Origin: Balneola vulgaris DSM 17893
GTDB lineage: Bacteria; Bacteroidota; Rhodothermia; Balneolales; Balneolaceae
Reading direction: 5' to 3'
Assembly (NCBI RefSeq): GCF_000375465.1
Contig: NZ_AQXH01000001.1
Coordinates: 248,130 to 312,129, forward strand
DNA length: 64,000 bases
Part shown: piece after piece, positions 17,308 through 27,207 of the stretch
Position numbering within the stretch: position 1 is the stretch's first letter
How the letters are laid out: each line of letters begins with the position of its first letter
The notes under the pieces: generated by a model
The model's input: only the letters and a program-made list of their open reading frames with translations
Databases searched by the model: none
Told to the model about the DNA's origin: nothing
Translations under genes and position numbers: made by a program

Positions 17308-17850
17308 ATGAATACAAGAACAGAATCTGAAGAATTATTAAAGGAATATGTAGAAAATGAAAGCTTAAGGCATCATTGTTTTATGGTAGCAGAGGCAATG
17401 GAGCACTATGCACTTTTACAGGGGAAGGAGGCAGAAGAAGTTGAAGAGTGGTGGACAGCTGGGCTTCTGCACGATCTCGATTGGGAGAAATTTCCTGATG
17501 AGCATCCCCATAAAGCTATCAATGAAATACTGCCAAGCTATGATTATCCAGAGAATGTTCTATTGGCTATTAAGGCTCATGCACCTGAACGAACGGGAAA
17601 AGAGCCCGAAAGTGAGATAGAACGGTACCTTTTTGCTTGTGATGAGCTATCTGGGTTTATGCATGCGGTTTCTTTAATGAGGCCAAATGGTTTTGAAGGG
17701 ATGAAAGTGAAGTCTGTTAAAAAGAAGCTAAAGACTTTAAAATTTGCTGAAAGTATACCTAGAGAAGACATTCGGAAAGGTGCTGAGTTAATAGGAAAAA
17801 GTTTGGAAGATCATATCCATACTTTGATTGATGTATTTTCACCTAAGTAG
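17308..17850 (+). CDS. HD-domain hydrolase
   Basis: The 180-residue protein is a compact HD phosphohydrolase. Metal ligands are visible as His22/His23 in LRHHCF, LLHDLDW with His54 and Asp55, and HAPERTG. A family of about this size (HDIG-type) includes many proteins without known substrate; nucleotide or cyclic-nucleotide hydrolysis is possible. The gene stands alone, with a terminator-like hairpin in its leader and another downstream. Confidence 0.75.
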   Translation: MNTRTESEELLKEYVENESLRHHCFMVAEAMEHYALLQGKEAEEVEEWWTAGLLHDLDWEKFPDEHPHKAINEILPSYDYPENVLLAIKAHAPERTGKEPESEIERYLFACDELSGFMHAVSLMRPNGFEGMKVKSVKKKLKTLKFAESIPREDIRKGAELIGKSLEDHIHTLIDVFSPK

Positions 17851-17856
17851 ATAATT

Positions 17857-17894
17857 AACATAGTTTTTAGTTTAAATATTAGGCTATGTTTTTT
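17857..17894 (+). terminator. Probable terminator after the HD gene
   Basis: AACATAG pairs with CTATGTT over a 20-base AT-rich loop and is followed by six T residues. It starts seven bases after the HD stop. The long loop lowers confidence. Confidence 0.5.
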
Positions 17895-17998
17895 ACAAAC
17901 TAGGTATTGATAATTATTGACTTATATAAATATGGGGCGTGTTGTAATTATCATGCACATTTATTTTACATATAGGCGGATATCTATTATCATTCGAC

Positions 17999-20020
17999 AT
18001 GAAGAAGTTCACTTTAAAAAAATCAGAGCCGAGGCGACGTCCCGAAGATTATAGTATTCCGTATCAGGATCTGCTAAATGCTCAGCAGTTAGAGGCTGTA
18101 TTTCATGATAATGGTCCTGCATTAGTTGTTGCAGGGGCAGGGACGGGTAAAACAAGAACTCTTATTCATCGAGTAGCGCGGTTAGTAGAGAGCGGTGTTA
18201 GTCCTGAGCAAATACTATTGCTGACCTTCACTCGTAGAGCAGCTAAGGAAATGATTCATCGAGCCAGTGAAATACTTGATGATCGATGTAAAGGGATAAA
18301 AGGGGGGACCTTTCATTTTTATTGTAGTCAATTACTGCATAGATATGCTGATAGGATAGGTTTTCCTAACAATTTTACCATTATTGATACTGCCGATGCA
18401 TTAGAGGTGATTCAGTTAGTTCGCACGAATTTGAATCTTCATAAAAAAGCCAAGCGTTTCCCGAATAAGAATACCTTGCTTAGTATGATCAGCACCTCGA
18501 TAAACAAACATTTGGATATGCGAGTGGTTGTGACAGAAATGTATCCTCAATTTTCTGAGCTGATAGATAAAATTGAAGCCGTAGCGGATGGGTATAAAGA
18601 GTACAAAGAGTTGAACTTTGTAATGGACTTCGATGACCTGCTCATAAGAACAAAGGAACTGCTTGAACAGCATGAAGATATACGTCTTCAAGTGGCCTCA
18701 GGAAACAAGCATGTTATGGTGGATGAATATCAGGATACCAATAAACTTCAGGCTTCTTTAACGGCATTATTTTCAAGCGTTCATAAAAACATTATGGCAG
18801 TGGGTGATGATGCACAAAGCATATATTCTTTTAGAGGAGCTGATCATCAAAACATTATGGAGTTCCCGGTTTTATTTGAAAACACAAAGCTCATTAAACT
18901 TGAAGAGAATTATAGGTCAACACCTGAAGTTTTGAATGCAGCGAATCAATTATTAGATCAAGCCACATTCAAATTCAATAAACAATTATTTACCAATAAT
19001 GAGGAAGGAGAGCTGCCTGCAATCGTTCAGGCCCCGAGTGAGCATGATCAGAGTCGGTTTGTAAGCCAGGTTGTGTTGCAGTTAAGGGAGCAGGGGTACG
19101 AGTTAAGCGACCTTGCCGTATTATTTAGAAATGGGAGGGATTCATTCGATCTAGAGATTGAATTGAATAAAAATAATATCCCATTTGTTAAGTATGGAGG
19201 GCAAAAGTTTACGGAAGCTGCACATGTTAAAGATGTATTAGCCCATATTAGAGTTTTAGTGAACCCATTAGATACCATTGCATGGAATCGGGTATTATTA
19301 TTAATGGAAGGAATTGGACCTAAAACAGCACAAGATTTATTCGAATGGATACGATTGGCTAAGAATCCTTATTCATTAAATCCTCAAGATGCGGTAAGCA
19401 AAGCCTACTATAAACAAGTTCAAGCGTTAAGTGAATTATTGGTTTCATTAAAAGAAAATTTACTTTCTGTATCGCAAACGGTAGAGCAAATTGTAGAATA
19501 TTATAAGTTGTTTTGTGAAAAAAGATATGATGATTACCCTAAGAGGCTCAAAGATTTGGAAGCTTTTGTTCACATCTCAGGTAACTACACTTCACTACCT
19601 AAATTACTTGAAGAACTAGCATTAGATCCCATTTCTACTTCGGTTATCGATGTTGAAGAAAAGCAGAAGGAGGAAGCTCCTTTGGTGTTAAGTACCATTC
19701 ATTCGGCAAAAGGATTAGAGTGGAAGCACGTTTTCATCATTCAATGTTTAGATGGGATTATTCCATCTGCCTATAGCGTTGATGATACCGAACAACTTGA
19801 TGAAGAATTAAGACTTCTTTATGTGGCTACTACACGCGCAAAAGAGATGCTGTATTACACATATCCTACGCTCGCACAATCGCATTATGGCGATTATTTC
19901 ACCAAACCCACTAGATTTATTGCAGAATTAAATAAAACTGTTGTTGAGCCCTGGCTGTTGGAAGAGGAGAGTACGCCGCTCTTAACAGATGAAAATAGTA
20001 GCACTGAGTTAGACTTTTAA
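17999..20020 (+). CDS. UvrD/PcrA/Rep-type superfamily 1 DNA helicase
   Basis: The 673-residue 3'-5' helicase shows motif I AGAGTGKT (45-52), motif Ia TFTRRAAKEM, motif II DEYQDTN, motif III GDDAQSIYSFRGA, motif V TIHSAKGLEWKHV and motif VI LYVATTRAKEM. It would unwind DNA in repair or at stalled forks. The length is close to Rep and shorter than many PcrA proteins, with little C-terminal tail. Which of UvrD, PcrA or Rep it equals cannot be decided here. It converges on a small membrane protein gene with a 12-base overlap. Confidence 0.93.
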   Translation: MKKFTLKKSEPRRRPEDYSIPYQDLLNAQQLEAVFHDNGPALVVAGAGTGKTRTLIHRVARLVESGVSPEQILLLTFTRRAAKEMIHRASEILDDRCKGIKGGTFHFYCSQLLHRYADRIGFPNNFTIIDTADALEVIQLVRTNLNLHKKAKRFPNKNTLLSMISTSINKHLDMRVVVTEMYPQFSELIDKIEAVADGYKEYKELNFVMDFDDLLIRTKELLEQHEDIRLQVASGNKHVMVDEYQDTNKLQASLTALFSSVHKNIMAVGDDAQSIYSFRGADHQNIMEFPVLFENTKLIKLEENYRSTPEVLNAANQLLDQATFKFNKQLFTNNEEGELPAIVQAPSEHDQSRFVSQVVLQLREQGYELSDLAVLFRNGRDSFDLEIELNKNNIPFVKYGGQKFTEAAHVKDVLAHIRVLVNPLDTIAWNRVLLLMEGIGPKTAQDLFEWIRLAKNPYSLNPQDAVSKAYYKQVQALSELLVSLKENLLSVSQTVEQIVEYYKLFCEKRYDDYPKRLKDLEAFVHISGNYTSLPKLLEELALDPISTSVIDVEEKQKEEAPLVLSTIHSAKGLEWKHVFIIQCLDGIIPSAYSVDDTEQLDEELRLLYVATTRAKEMLYYTYPTLAQSHYGDYFTKPTRFIAELNKTVVEPWLLEEESTPLLTDENSSTELDF

Positions 20021-20266
20021 GTCGTTTTCTCCTTTTTTAAGAAACTCTCTTTGGTGATACATTTCATAAAAAATCCAAGTTACAGGGTATATAGGGATGA
20101 GAATAGCGCAAATAATTTGCCATTTAGAACCTCTAGGCTTGCCACCATCTACAGGTAAAGTGATACCTGCAATACCGGCAACCCAAAGTATAAAAAACAC
20201 AAAGAGGCCAAGTGATAATAAAAGTGCACCAAAAAATCCGAGGGAACTATAAAAGGCTTTAAGCAT
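20009..20266 (-). CDS. Small two-helix membrane protein, unknown
   Basis: The 85-residue protein has two membrane helices (about 10-32 and 50-67) and a charged C-terminus. A GGKPRGSKW turn lies between the helices. It resembles small inner membrane proteins of unknown role. ATG start. It is divergent from der and overlaps the end of the helicase gene on the other strand. Confidence 0.55.
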   Translation of the reverse strand: MLKAFYSSLGFFGALLLSLGLFVFFILWVAGIAGITLPVDGGKPRGSKWQIICAILIPIYPVTWIFYEMYHQREFLKKGENDLKV

Positions 20267-20291
20267 AGCTTATAATGTGCGAATAATTGTG

Positions 20292-20299
20292 TATTTTTG
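20292..20299 (+). promoter_or_regulatory. Candidate -7 promoter box TATTTTTG for der
   Basis: It is a perfect TAnnTTTG, 30 bases before the der ATG. The -33 region has no good TTTG. Confidence 0.45.
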
Positions 20300-20329
20300 C
20301 GACCTTAATTTATAAAGACGGATTGTTAA

Positions 20330-21637
20330 ATGCTCCCAGTAGTTTCTATAGTAGGTAGACCCAATGTTGGAAAGTCTACCATTTTTAATCGATTAATTGG
20401 CAAGAGAAAGGCCATCGTTCATGATGAATATGGTGTTACCCGAGATCGGCACTACGGCCAGACCTATTGGAATGGAATAGATTTTAATGTAATTGATACC
20501 GGCGGTTACCTCCCCGACGATATGGATGTGATGGTAGTTGGTATTCGAGAGCAAGTTCATATTGCTTTAGAAGAATCGGATGTGATTTTATTTGTTGTAG
20601 ATGCAGACCATGGTATTAATACCTTAGACAAAGCAGTGGCCAATTTACTTCGCCAGCAAGATAAGCCTGTGCTTCTTGTAGCTAATAAGGCCGACAATGA
20701 AGAGCGTAGGATGGATGCTGTTGAATTCTACGAACTAGGCGTAGATGAATTATTCCCAATCTCGGCCATTAGTGGAACCGGAACAGGGGAGTTGATGGAT
20801 AGAATCACGGAATTACTTCCAGTAATAGATCCTGAAATTGAAGACCCTTCTCCTAAATTGGCATTCATTGGTAGGCCTAATGTTGGGAAAAGTAGCTTAG
20901 TTAATGCACTGTTAAATGATGAAAGGTCTATAGTTACCGATATTGCGGGTACTACACGCGACACGATCAACAGTAAGTTTAACTACAACAACAAGGATTA
21001 TATCCTAGTTGACACTGCGGGACTTCGAAAAAGAACCAAAGTTAAAGAGAATATTGAGTTCTATAGTACAGTTAGAACCGCTCGTGCTATTCAAGAATGT
21101 GATGTAGCCATCTTAATGTTAGATGCCATGCGTGGTTTTGAAGATCAAGATAAACGCGTATTAAGAGAAGCTGAGAAGTACAATAAAGGGCTCATTATCC
21201 TATTAAATAAATGGGATTTGGTTACAGAAAAAGACACAAATACAGTTCGTGATTTTGAACAGTACATTTATGAGTCGGTACCGATGTTAGATTATGTTCC
21301 GATTTTGACCATTTCTGCATTGAACAAACAACGCATTCACAAAGTTATGGATGTAGCTGAGCAAGTAATTCAAGAACGTAAAAAAGAGATTACAACCTCT
21401 GCATTCAATGATTTCTTAGAAGGCATATTAAGAGAACGACCGTTGCCAATGAAAAGAGGGCGACAGTTGAAAATTCAGTATGCAACACAGGTTAAAACGA
21501 ACCCACCTGTATTTAAGTTTTTCATGAATACACCCGAAGATTTACCTGCAAACTATCGTAGATATCTCGAAAATAAGATTCGGGAACGCTATAAATTTAC
21601 AGGTGTTCCGATAACGATGGTATTCCGTCAAAAATAA
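20330..21637 (+). CDS. der: Ribosome-assembly GTPase Der (EngA)
   Basis: The 435-residue protein has two tandem GTPase domains, seen as GRPNVGKST near residue 8 and GRPNVGKSS near 182, with DTGGY/DTAGL G3 motifs and NKAD and NKWD G4 motifs. A C-terminal KH-like domain (after about 350, [12 protein letters not shown]) completes it. This tandem architecture is unique to Der, which acts in 50S subunit maturation. It lies alone behind its own likely promoter. Confidence 0.97.
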   Translation: MLPVVSIVGRPNVGKSTIFNRLIGKRKAIVHDEYGVTRDRHYGQTYWNGIDFNVIDTGGYLPDDMDVMVVGIREQVHIALEESDVILFVVDADHGINTLDKAVANLLRQQDKPVLLVANKADNEERRMDAVEFYELGVDELFPISAISGTGTGELMDRITELLPVIDPEIEDPSPKLAFIGRPNVGKSSLVNALLNDERSIVTDIAGTTRDTINSKFNYNNKDYILVDTAGLRKRTKVKENIEFYSTVRTARAIQECDVAILMLDAMRGFEDQDKRVLREAEKYNKGLIILLNKWDLVTEKDTNTVRDFEQYIYESVPMLDYVPILTISALNKQRIHKVMDVAEQVIQERKKEITTSAFNDFLEGILRERPLPMKRGRQLKIQYATQVKTNPPVFKFFMNTPEDLPANYRRYLENKIRERYKFTGVPITMVFRQK

Positions 21638-21658
21638 TTCATAAAAGTTAGAATAAAC

Positions 21659-21690
21659 TTTGATGGTGATGGTACAAAGGTTTATTTTTG
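21659..21690 (+). promoter_or_regulatory. Bacteroidota-type promoter for nuoI (TTTG-N20-TATTTTTG)
   Basis: TTTG at 21659-21662 and TATTTTTG at 21683-21690 are separated by 20 bases, matching the -33/-7 consensus of Bacteroidota sigma-ABfr promoters. The ATG follows 35 bases after the box. It is the best complete promoter in the window. Confidence 0.65.
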
Positions 21691-21725
21691 CACTTTAATT
21701 CGAACCACATTTCTAACCAATTTAG

Positions 21726-22412
21726 ATGGCTAAGAATCTCGAAAAACCAGTTTTAAACGCTTTAAGTAGCAACTATAAGAACGAAAGAAAGTTAAACTTT
21801 CTAGAACGTATCTATTTACCAGAGATCTTTAAAGGGCTCGCTTATACATTTAAACAAATGTTTAAGCCAAAGTTCACTATGAACTACCCGGAAGAAAAAT
21901 GGACTCCACCGGCCATCTTTAGAGGTCGACCTGTTTTAGTTGAAGATCATGGTCGCGAGCGCTGTGTTGCTTGTGGTTTGTGCGCAAGAGCATGCCCACC
22001 TTTAGCTATTAGTATGCAAGCTTCAGAAACTGAAGATGAAAAGGAGAGATACCCAGACTTTTTCGAAATTAACATGTTACGCTGCATTTATTGTGGCTAT
22101 TGTGAGGAAGTTTGTCCGGAAGAAGCTATCGTAATGAGTAAAGATTATGATATCGTATTCGAATCTAGAGAAGATGCAATATATGATAAAGATCGTTTAT
22201 TGGTTCCTAAAGAAGATTTAGAGGAACGACTAGAGTATCTAAAAGAGTATAAAAACGCACAGTTTGGTTCATTCTGGGATTTCCAGGAAGAAAATAATAT
22301 TCATTCAGTTCGTGATAGAGACAGAGATTGGAACACTGGATTATCGCTTGTGGATATGATTCAAACACAAAATGAAAATGATGCTACTCCAGCGTCAAAA
22401 GTTTGGAAATAA
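21726..22412 (+). CDS. nuoI: NADH-quinone oxidoreductase subunit I (NuoI), 2x[4Fe-4S] ferredoxin subunit
   Basis: The 228-residue protein carries two 4Fe-4S binding motifs, [12 protein letters not shown] and [12 protein letters not shown]. These carry electrons to quinone in complex I at the inner membrane. An amphipathic N-terminal helix and the [16 protein letters not shown] segment are typical. Compared with about 160-180 residues in the family, it has a long acidic C-terminal extension (after about 150). The gene stands apart from any other nuo gene in the window, between der and a DinB-like gene that overlaps its 3' end by about 41 bases. Confidence 0.9.
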   Translation: MAKNLEKPVLNALSSNYKNERKLNFLERIYLPEIFKGLAYTFKQMFKPKFTMNYPEEKWTPPAIFRGRPVLVEDHGRERCVACGLCARACPPLAISMQASETEDEKERYPDFFEINMLRCIYCGYCEEVCPEEAIVMSKDYDIVFESREDAIYDKDRLLVPKEDLEERLEYLKEYKNAQFGSFWDFQEENNIHSVRDRDRDWNTGLSLVDMIQTQNENDATPASKVWK

Positions 22413-22956
22413 ACCAATTACCACATCTATTTTGATCACACAAGAAAAGGTATCTAATCTTATTAGTGATGTTGCATATCTTGAACATGAAGCCGAAGCT
22501 TTAAAATATGTTATCGACAGCGTTCCATTAACGGATGAACCCCTTGACGGTATGTCTATTATTGAAACGCTTCTTTTCTTAGATCATTCACAACAACAGT
22601 ATTATAGAAAGATTGTTGACGACTGCATAAACAGTCATAGGCCTATAAATTCAAGGTCATATATAGCTCCAAGCGATTCATTTGAATACTCAAAGTCTGA
22701 TGAACATGATGTGCAAAATGTATTGCACAAGATTGCTAAACACAGAGCTGCTTTTATTACAACTATTGAAGACAAACCTATCGTTGTTTGGGAGAAAGAG
22801 GTTATTTCAAATGAAGGAAAAATTACATTGTTTGAATTTATCCAATCGATGGTGAAGCAGGAGAGAGCACTCCTTAAAAAGATTGCTGATCTTATATTGA
22901 CTTTTCAGAACGAAAAGCAATTTCAACGTGAGGTCGCTCAAAGAAAAGGTAATTGA
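22372..22956 (+). CDS. DinB-like four-helix protein
   Basis: The protein of up to 194 residues is helical, with a DinB/DUF664-like pattern: an early histidine in LDHSQQQYY, a middle helix with [10 protein letters not shown] and a final helix around [17 protein letters not shown]. The metal-binding triad is incomplete as far as I can see. The first ATG lies inside nuoI (41-base overlap); a TTG at 22432 is an alternative start that would remove the overlap and trim 20 residues. The function is unknown, and the family call is tentative. Confidence 0.5.
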   Translation: MKMMLLQRQKFGNKPITTSILITQEKVSNLISDVAYLEHEAEALKYVIDSVPLTDEPLDGMSIIETLLFLDHSQQQYYRKIVDDCINSHRPINSRSYIAPSDSFEYSKSDEHDVQNVLHKIAKHRAAFITTIEDKPIVVWEKEVISNEGKITLFEFIQSMVKQERALLKKIADLILTFQNEKQFQREVAQRKGN

Positions 22957-22958
22957 TC

Positions 22959-23567
22959 ATGGCAATACTTGATTGGACAAGTATCTGGTTAATACTTTGC
23001 TGTACCTTTCTCATTTTCTATACCGCTAAATTATATACGCTTAAAAAAGCCTTAGCCGATTTATTTATCTGTCTTGGGGTTATAGTTCTATTAGGTACCA
23101 ATATTGTATACCTAGTTGATAGCGAATTAGTACTCTATATCAGATGGGGAAACATACTTACCACTACGTTTTTAGTCTCTTCAATATTTAGTTTAATTCG
23201 CGAATCTAAGCCAGTATTTGCACGCTTCCCACTTTATTTAGTATACCTGCCGTTTATTACATTGATATTTTATCCATTAATAATGAATACCCACGTAATA
23301 TCTAATATTGTATTGGGTACATTTCAAGCAGGGGCTATAATCACAAGTTTGTTAATCTACGCTTTAAAGCAATCTATGGGTGAGAATTATGGGTATAGAA
23401 TAGTGAGTATTCTAGTCCTATTAATTGCTTTTATCATTTTCTGGTTTCCAATTAGCTTTGAATTCAGTACACACGTAACTACTGAATTATTAATAGGATT
23501 TGCGAGTTTAATTTTTAGTTACGATATATACAGAAACAATTTTAAAAGAATAGCCGATGAAAATTAG
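22959..23567 (+). CDS. Multi-pass membrane protein, unknown
   Basis: About 202 residues from the ATG at 22959, which is preceded by an AAAGG-like ribosome site; a TTG two codons earlier is less likely. Six or seven hydrophobic helices are visible (from DWTSIWLILCC to LLIGFASLIFSYDIY). No motif is recognised. Its 3' end overlaps the peroxiredoxin gene by 11 bases, so the two may be co-expressed. Confidence 0.6.
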   Translation: MAILDWTSIWLILCCTFLIFYTAKLYTLKKALADLFICLGVIVLLGTNIVYLVDSELVLYIRWGNILTTTFLVSSIFSLIRESKPVFARFPLYLVYLPFITLIFYPLIMNTHVISNIVLGTFQAGAIITSLLIYALKQSMGENYGYRIVSILVLLIAFIIFWFPISFEFSTHVTTELLIGFASLIFSYDIYRNNFKRIADEN

Positions 23568-24018
23568 TGTAGGGGATAAGGCGCCAGATTTTACTCTTAA
23601 GAATACCAATGGAGAAGATGTCACGCTTTCAGGTTATTTTGGTAAGAAAAATGTAGTGCTATTATTTTTTCCATTAGCATTTACTGGCACGTGTACAGAA
23701 GAGCTTTGTACAACACGAGATAATCTGAAAATATATAACTCATTAAACGCCGAAGTTTTAGGCATTAGTGTCGATTCATTTTTCAGTTTAAAACAATTTA
23801 AAGAAGCGCAGAATTTAAACTTCCAATTGCTAAGTGATTTCAATAAAATAGCCTCAGAGTCATATGGTGTTTTATATAAAGATTTCTTTGGGATGTTTGG
23901 AGTATCTAAAAGATCAGCATTTGTTATCGATCAAGATGGGGTAGTGCAGTATGCTGAAGTCTTAGAAAACGCATCGGAATTACCAGACTTTAAGGGAATA
24001 CAAGATAGTTTATTGTAA
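23557..24018 (+). CDS. Peroxiredoxin (AhpC/TSA family, AhpE/BCP-like)
   Basis: This 153-residue thiol peroxidase shows the peroxidatic cysteine in AFTGTCTEEL (Cys46), within the PxxxT/SxxC type motif, and a second cysteine five residues later (Cys51) as in 2-Cys Bcp-type enzymes. The arginine partner lies near RSAFVID. It would reduce peroxides in the cytosol. It overlaps the end of an unknown membrane protein gene, and the next gene starts about 150 bases downstream. Confidence 0.87.
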   Translation: MKISVGDKAPDFTLKNTNGEDVTLSGYFGKKNVVLLFFPLAFTGTCTEELCTTRDNLKIYNSLNAEVLGISVDSFFSLKQFKEAQNLNFQLLSDFNKIASESYGVLYKDFFGMFGVSKRSAFVIDQDGVVQYAEVLENASELPDFKGIQDSLL

Positions 24019-24114
24019 AGAAACTATCTTAACTTTACATAATATAAATTATATGACAAGAATATCGTTTGTTACTTCAGATTAGAACTATCTAATTTAG
24101 ATGAGCAACACTTA

Positions 24115-24131
24115 ACATTGTTTACCAATGT
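24115..24131. repeat. Inverted repeat ACATTG-N5-CAATGT upstream of the receiver gene
   Basis: Perfect six-base arms surround TTTAC, ending 37 bases before the ATG at 24169 and seven bases before a TATCTTCG element (24139-24146) that resembles a -7 box. This placement suits an operator. Confidence 0.4.
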
Positions 24132-24168
24132 GGTTTGCTATCTTCGGTTAAATCAAGGTGTTTATAAA

Positions 24169-24558
24169 ATGGATGTACTTATTGTAGAGGACGACAAAGT
24201 TCTCTCGTTGCTTATAACAAAAATGGTTGAAAAGTTGGACTACAATGTAGTTGGAACAACTGCGCGTGGTTCAGAAGCAATTGAAATGGCTAAAAGTTTA
24301 AAGCCAGATCTTATATTAATGGATATCATGTTAGAAGATGATATTGATGGAATTGCCGCAACCATTGAATTTCAAAAAGATGAGTCTGTACGATCCAAAG
24401 TTATATATGTAACGGGGAATTCCGACAGTTATAACAAGAATAGAGCTAAAGAAACTATTCACGAAGACTACTTAATTAAGCCAATAAGTTTTAGAGACCT
24501 AAAGCAGTCTATCGAGAATATTGAGTTTCTAGACTCTAATCATAGTGTCGCACGTTAA
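24169..24558 (+). CDS. Single-domain response regulator (receiver only)
   Basis: The protein is 129 residues from the ATG at 24169; an upstream in-frame TTG adds 17 residues that do not fit the family. Receiver residues are clear: the acidic pocket VEDD (7-9), phospho-acceptor Asp52 in LILMDIML, Thr82 and Lys104 in YLIKPIS. There is no output domain, so it likely acts by protein contact, as in CheY- or Rcp-type proteins. No histidine kinase is adjacent. Its 3' end overlaps the DUF952-like gene on the other strand by 23 bases. Confidence 0.88.
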   Translation: MDVLIVEDDKVLSLLITKMVEKLDYNVVGTTARGSEAIEMAKSLKPDLILMDIMLEDDIDGIAATIEFQKDESVRSKVIYVTGNSDSYNKNRAKETIHEDYLIKPISFRDLKQSIENIEFLDSNHSVAR

Positions 24559-24883
24559 GTGCAAACTTTCCGTTATCGTCTCTTCCAATTTTGATTCGAT
24601 CGATAATAGCATCTAATGCTATGGAACCATGAATAAACACCATATTCCAAGAATCCTTCTTTCCTGCCTTAATTGATTCTTGAATTCTAAGCGGATCAAT
24701 TACTACTAAGGTTAATTCCTTGCCTTCAAATTTATCTGAGTTTACATAATCAGATAACTGGTTTTCAGCTATACACTCAATTTGATTAGTACCTTCTTCT
24801 AATTCTGGCGCAAATCTGCCTTCAGAAGTTCTTGCTTTCCAGGTGTTTTGCTCTATTACGGTAAAAAGTAGATCGTATTCCAC
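24536..24883 (-). CDS. DUF952-like small protein
   Basis: The 115-residue protein resembles DUF952. It has an N-terminal TVIEQNTWKA strand-helix, a central LTLVVIDPLRI and a C-terminal NMVFIHGSIALDAI element, as in that family. Function is unknown. The start is GTG, two bases after the stop of the M14-type gene, so it is the last gene of the rimB-rimK-deacylase unit. Confidence 0.55.
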   Translation of the reverse strand: MEYDLLFTVIEQNTWKARTSEGRFAPELEEGTNQIECIAENQLSDYVNSDKFEGKELTLVVIDPLRIQESIKAGKKDSWNMVFIHGSIALDAIIDRIKIGRDDNGKFALNVRHYD

Positions 24884-24885
24884 TG

Positions 24886-25833
24886 TTATTTATTAAATGA
24901 ATAATGAATTATTGCATCGCCCTTATTTACTACAGGACAATAGTTTATGCCAATCACACAACTTGATTTGGGAGCTATAATTTTAGAGTTTAACTCTCCA
25001 TATGGATCATTGATATATCCAATTAACTGACCTTTTTCTACAAAGTCGCCTAATTTTATTTTTGGTAAAAATAGTCCGGCATACTTTGAGCGAATCCAAG
25101 CTGAGGTATTAAAGATATGAATACTTTGAGACGATGGTTTACTTTTTTTCATTCCAAGATGATGCATCAACCTTAAAGTACCATTGATACCTTCTTGAAT
25201 ACCTTGCTCGCTAAATCTTAACGACTCTCCCGACTCATATACTAAGATTGATTTATTCTTCTTTTGAGCCGCACTTCTAAACGATTTAGGAATCACTTTA
25301 GAGTTTATAATCAATGGTGGTTCAAATGCTTTTGCTAGTTCTAGTGCCTCAGTGTTTGTAAAGTCTACTCTTAACTGCGGATAGTTAGATCTACTAGCAC
25401 CACCAGTATGGAAATCGATTCCATAATCTATTTGTGGTACAATTTCATTCAGAAGCCTATAGGCAATTAGTTTAGCGAGGCTCCCTCCTGTTTTTAGTCC
25501 AGGAAAACTTCTATTGATGTCTTTACCATCTGGAAGACCTCTAGAGTTTTGAATAAATCCATACACATTTACTATAGGTATAGCTATTACCGTACCTTTT
25601 TGTGGAATGATTTTTTCATTGGCAATCATTCTACGGATGATTTCTACACCATCAATTTCATCACCATGAAGCCCACCGGTTAGTAATAAAGTAGGTCCTG
25701 GTTCTTTAGCTCTATACACATGAATGGGTAAGTCTATATCTGTGTAGGTAGGTAATCGAGCAATATTGAAACTCAACTTGGCGTGTTCACCAAGTCTAAT
25801 TTTCTGTTTATTGATGATAATTGAATCAGGCAT
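24886..25833 (-). CDS. Succinylglutamate desuccinylase/aspartoacylase-type metallohydrolase (M14 family)
   Basis: About 315 residues from the ATG at 25833; a GTG one codon earlier is possible. The zinc ligands are [10 protein letters not shown] (His and Glu near 57-60) and FHTGG further on. Arginine NRSFPG also matches the AstE/AspA family, which removes acyl or aminoacyl groups. It is co-transcribed with rimK, with the ATG inside the last codons of rimK. Genes of this type recur next to RimK ligases. A role in trimming Glu-tagged substrates is an inference. Confidence 0.78.
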   Translation of the reverse strand: MPDSIIINKQKIRLGEHAKLSFNIARLPTYTDIDLPIHVYRAKEPGPTLLLTGGLHGDEIDGVEIIRRMIANEKIIPQKGTVIAIPIVNVYGFIQNSRGLPDGKDINRSFPGLKTGGSLAKLIAYRLLNEIVPQIDYGIDFHTGGASRSNYPQLRVDFTNTEALELAKAFEPPLIINSKVIPKSFRSAAQKKNKSILVYESGESLRFSEQGIQEGINGTLRLMHHLGMKKSKPSSQSIHIFNTSAWIRSKYAGLFLPKIKLGDFVEKGQLIGYINDPYGELNSKIIAPKSSCVIGINYCPVVNKGDAIIHYSFNK

Positions 25834-26749
25834 CACTTTTTATTTTACGACGCTTTGTAGGCTTAGCTTTTACAGCTTCAACCTTAGATATTACATACTT
25901 AATTACACTGCCTGCAATATCTTTACCGGTGGCTTTTTCAATTCCTTCAATACCGGGTGAAGAGTTAACTTCTAAAATAAGTGGACCACGGGCTGATTGT
26001 AACATATCTACACCCGCAACTGGAAGTCCCATTGATTTAGCGGCTGTAAGAGCGGCCTCTCTCTCCTTTTTAGTTAGTTTGATCAAACTTCCGGTACCAC
26101 CTTGGTGTAAATTGGATCTAAATTCACCTTCTTTACCCTGTCGCTTCATAGCTCCAACTACTTTTCCATCTACTACGAATGCTCGGATATCGGCTCCTTT
26201 ACTTTCTTTTATGAATTCCTGTACTATCACTCGTGCTTTCATACTATGAAATGCTTCGATAATGGACTGAGCTGCTTTCTTGGTTGGGGCTAGTACCACG
26301 CCATAGCCTTGAGTACCTTCCAACAGTTTAACAATCAGAGGCGCTCCTCCCACCGAATCGATTAACTTATCAACTTCTTTAGAGTAGTTTGTGAAAACGG
26401 TTTTTGGCAAACCAACTCCAGCACTAGCCATAATTTGAAGACTACGTAGCTTATCTCTTGAACGAACGAGTGCTTGAGACTGAACGGCAGTAAAGATATT
26501 CATCATTTCAAATTGGCGAACTACTGCAGTTCCATAAAAGGTAACAGATGCCCCAATTCTTGGAATAACAGCGTCTAGATCGTCTAGGTTTTCCCCTTTG
26601 TAGTAGATAGCGGGTTTGTCCTGTTCAATTACGATATCACATTTTAAATGATCTATTACTTTAGCTTCATGACCTCTTGATTCAATTGCTTCAACTAATC
26701 TTTTTGTTGAATAGAGTGCGGCATTTCTGGAAAGGATTCCAATCTTCAT
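25826..26749 (-). CDS. rimK: RimK-type ATP-grasp glutamate ligase
   Basis: The 307-residue enzyme has an N-terminal Rossmann-like domain and an ATP-grasp fold (about 97-285). It shows [14 protein letters not shown] near 138-151, [18 protein letters not shown] near 189-201, the GGTGSLIKL loop and the metal-binding ILEVNSSPG near 259-267. RimK adds glutamates to the C-terminus of ribosomal protein S6, or makes poly-glutamate. The C-terminal tail is Lys-rich. The start shares one base with the rimB-like stop. Confidence 0.9.
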   Translation of the reverse strand: MKIGILSRNAALYSTKRLVEAIESRGHEAKVIDHLKCDIVIEQDKPAIYYKGENLDDLDAVIPRIGASVTFYGTAVVRQFEMMNIFTAVQSQALVRSRDKLRSLQIMASAGVGLPKTVFTNYSKEVDKLIDSVGGAPLIVKLLEGTQGYGVVLAPTKKAAQSIIEAFHSMKARVIVQEFIKESKGADIRAFVVDGKVVGAMKRQGKEGEFRSNLHQGGTGSLIKLTKKEREAALTAAKSMGLPVAGVDMLQSARGPLILEVNSSPGIEGIEKATGKDIAGSVIKYVISKVEAVKAKPTKRRKIKSDA

Positions 26750-27207
26750 TATTTACTTCCTTGATCTAATTGTTCGGAATTTGATACATATTTTTGGGAA
26801 ACATCTACCAGAAATTTGTTCTTAAGAAATTTACGTCCTAGTAGTAACGGGTATTTCATTTCTGAGCGATCTGTGAGTGATAGTTCAATATCGTAGATAG
26901 TGGAAAACAACGTAATTGTTGTTTTAATAAAAAATCTATCTTGAGCGATACCATTTGAACTTTTTACCGATCGAATATCATGGATAGGCAATTGAATGAG
27001 TTGCTCATTATAAGCCTGATGATCGGGATCTAAAAGGTTAAACCTTACCCAATTCTCTTGATGGTGTTTAAATTGTTCAATTTTATGACAGTGTAAACTA
27101 GAAGAATAGGCTCCAGTATCAATTTTTGCGTCAATTTCATCAATGTTCCATTCAGGTAATGACACACTTTCTACGCGGCCAATAACATGTTTATCCAAAA
27201 TTTTCAT
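26749..27207 (-). CDS. Retropepsin-like RimK-associated protein (RimB-like)
   Basis: This 152-residue protein has an aspartic-protease-like [11 protein letters not shown] with Asp30-Thr-Gly, then [13 protein letters not shown] and a hydrophobic [16 protein letters not shown] segment. That is the pattern of the RimK-linked family (DUF785, putative ATP-dependent zinc protease; RimB in Pseudomonas). It is the first gene of a three- or four-gene unit. As in retropepsins, only one DTG is present, so activity would need a dimer. Confidence 0.78.
   Translation of the reverse strand: MKILDKHVIGRVESVSLPEWNIDEIDAKIDTGAYSSSLHCHKIEQFKHHQENWVRFNLLDPDHQAYNEQLIQLPIHDIRSVKSSNGIAQDRFFIKTTITLFSTIYDIELSLTDRSEMKYPLLLGRKFLKNKFLVDVSQKYVSNSEQLDQGSK

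Noticed and set aside
24118-24168. Upstream TTG extension of the receiver gene
   Set aside because: The extra 17 residues do not resemble receiver N-termini and cover a likely promoter.
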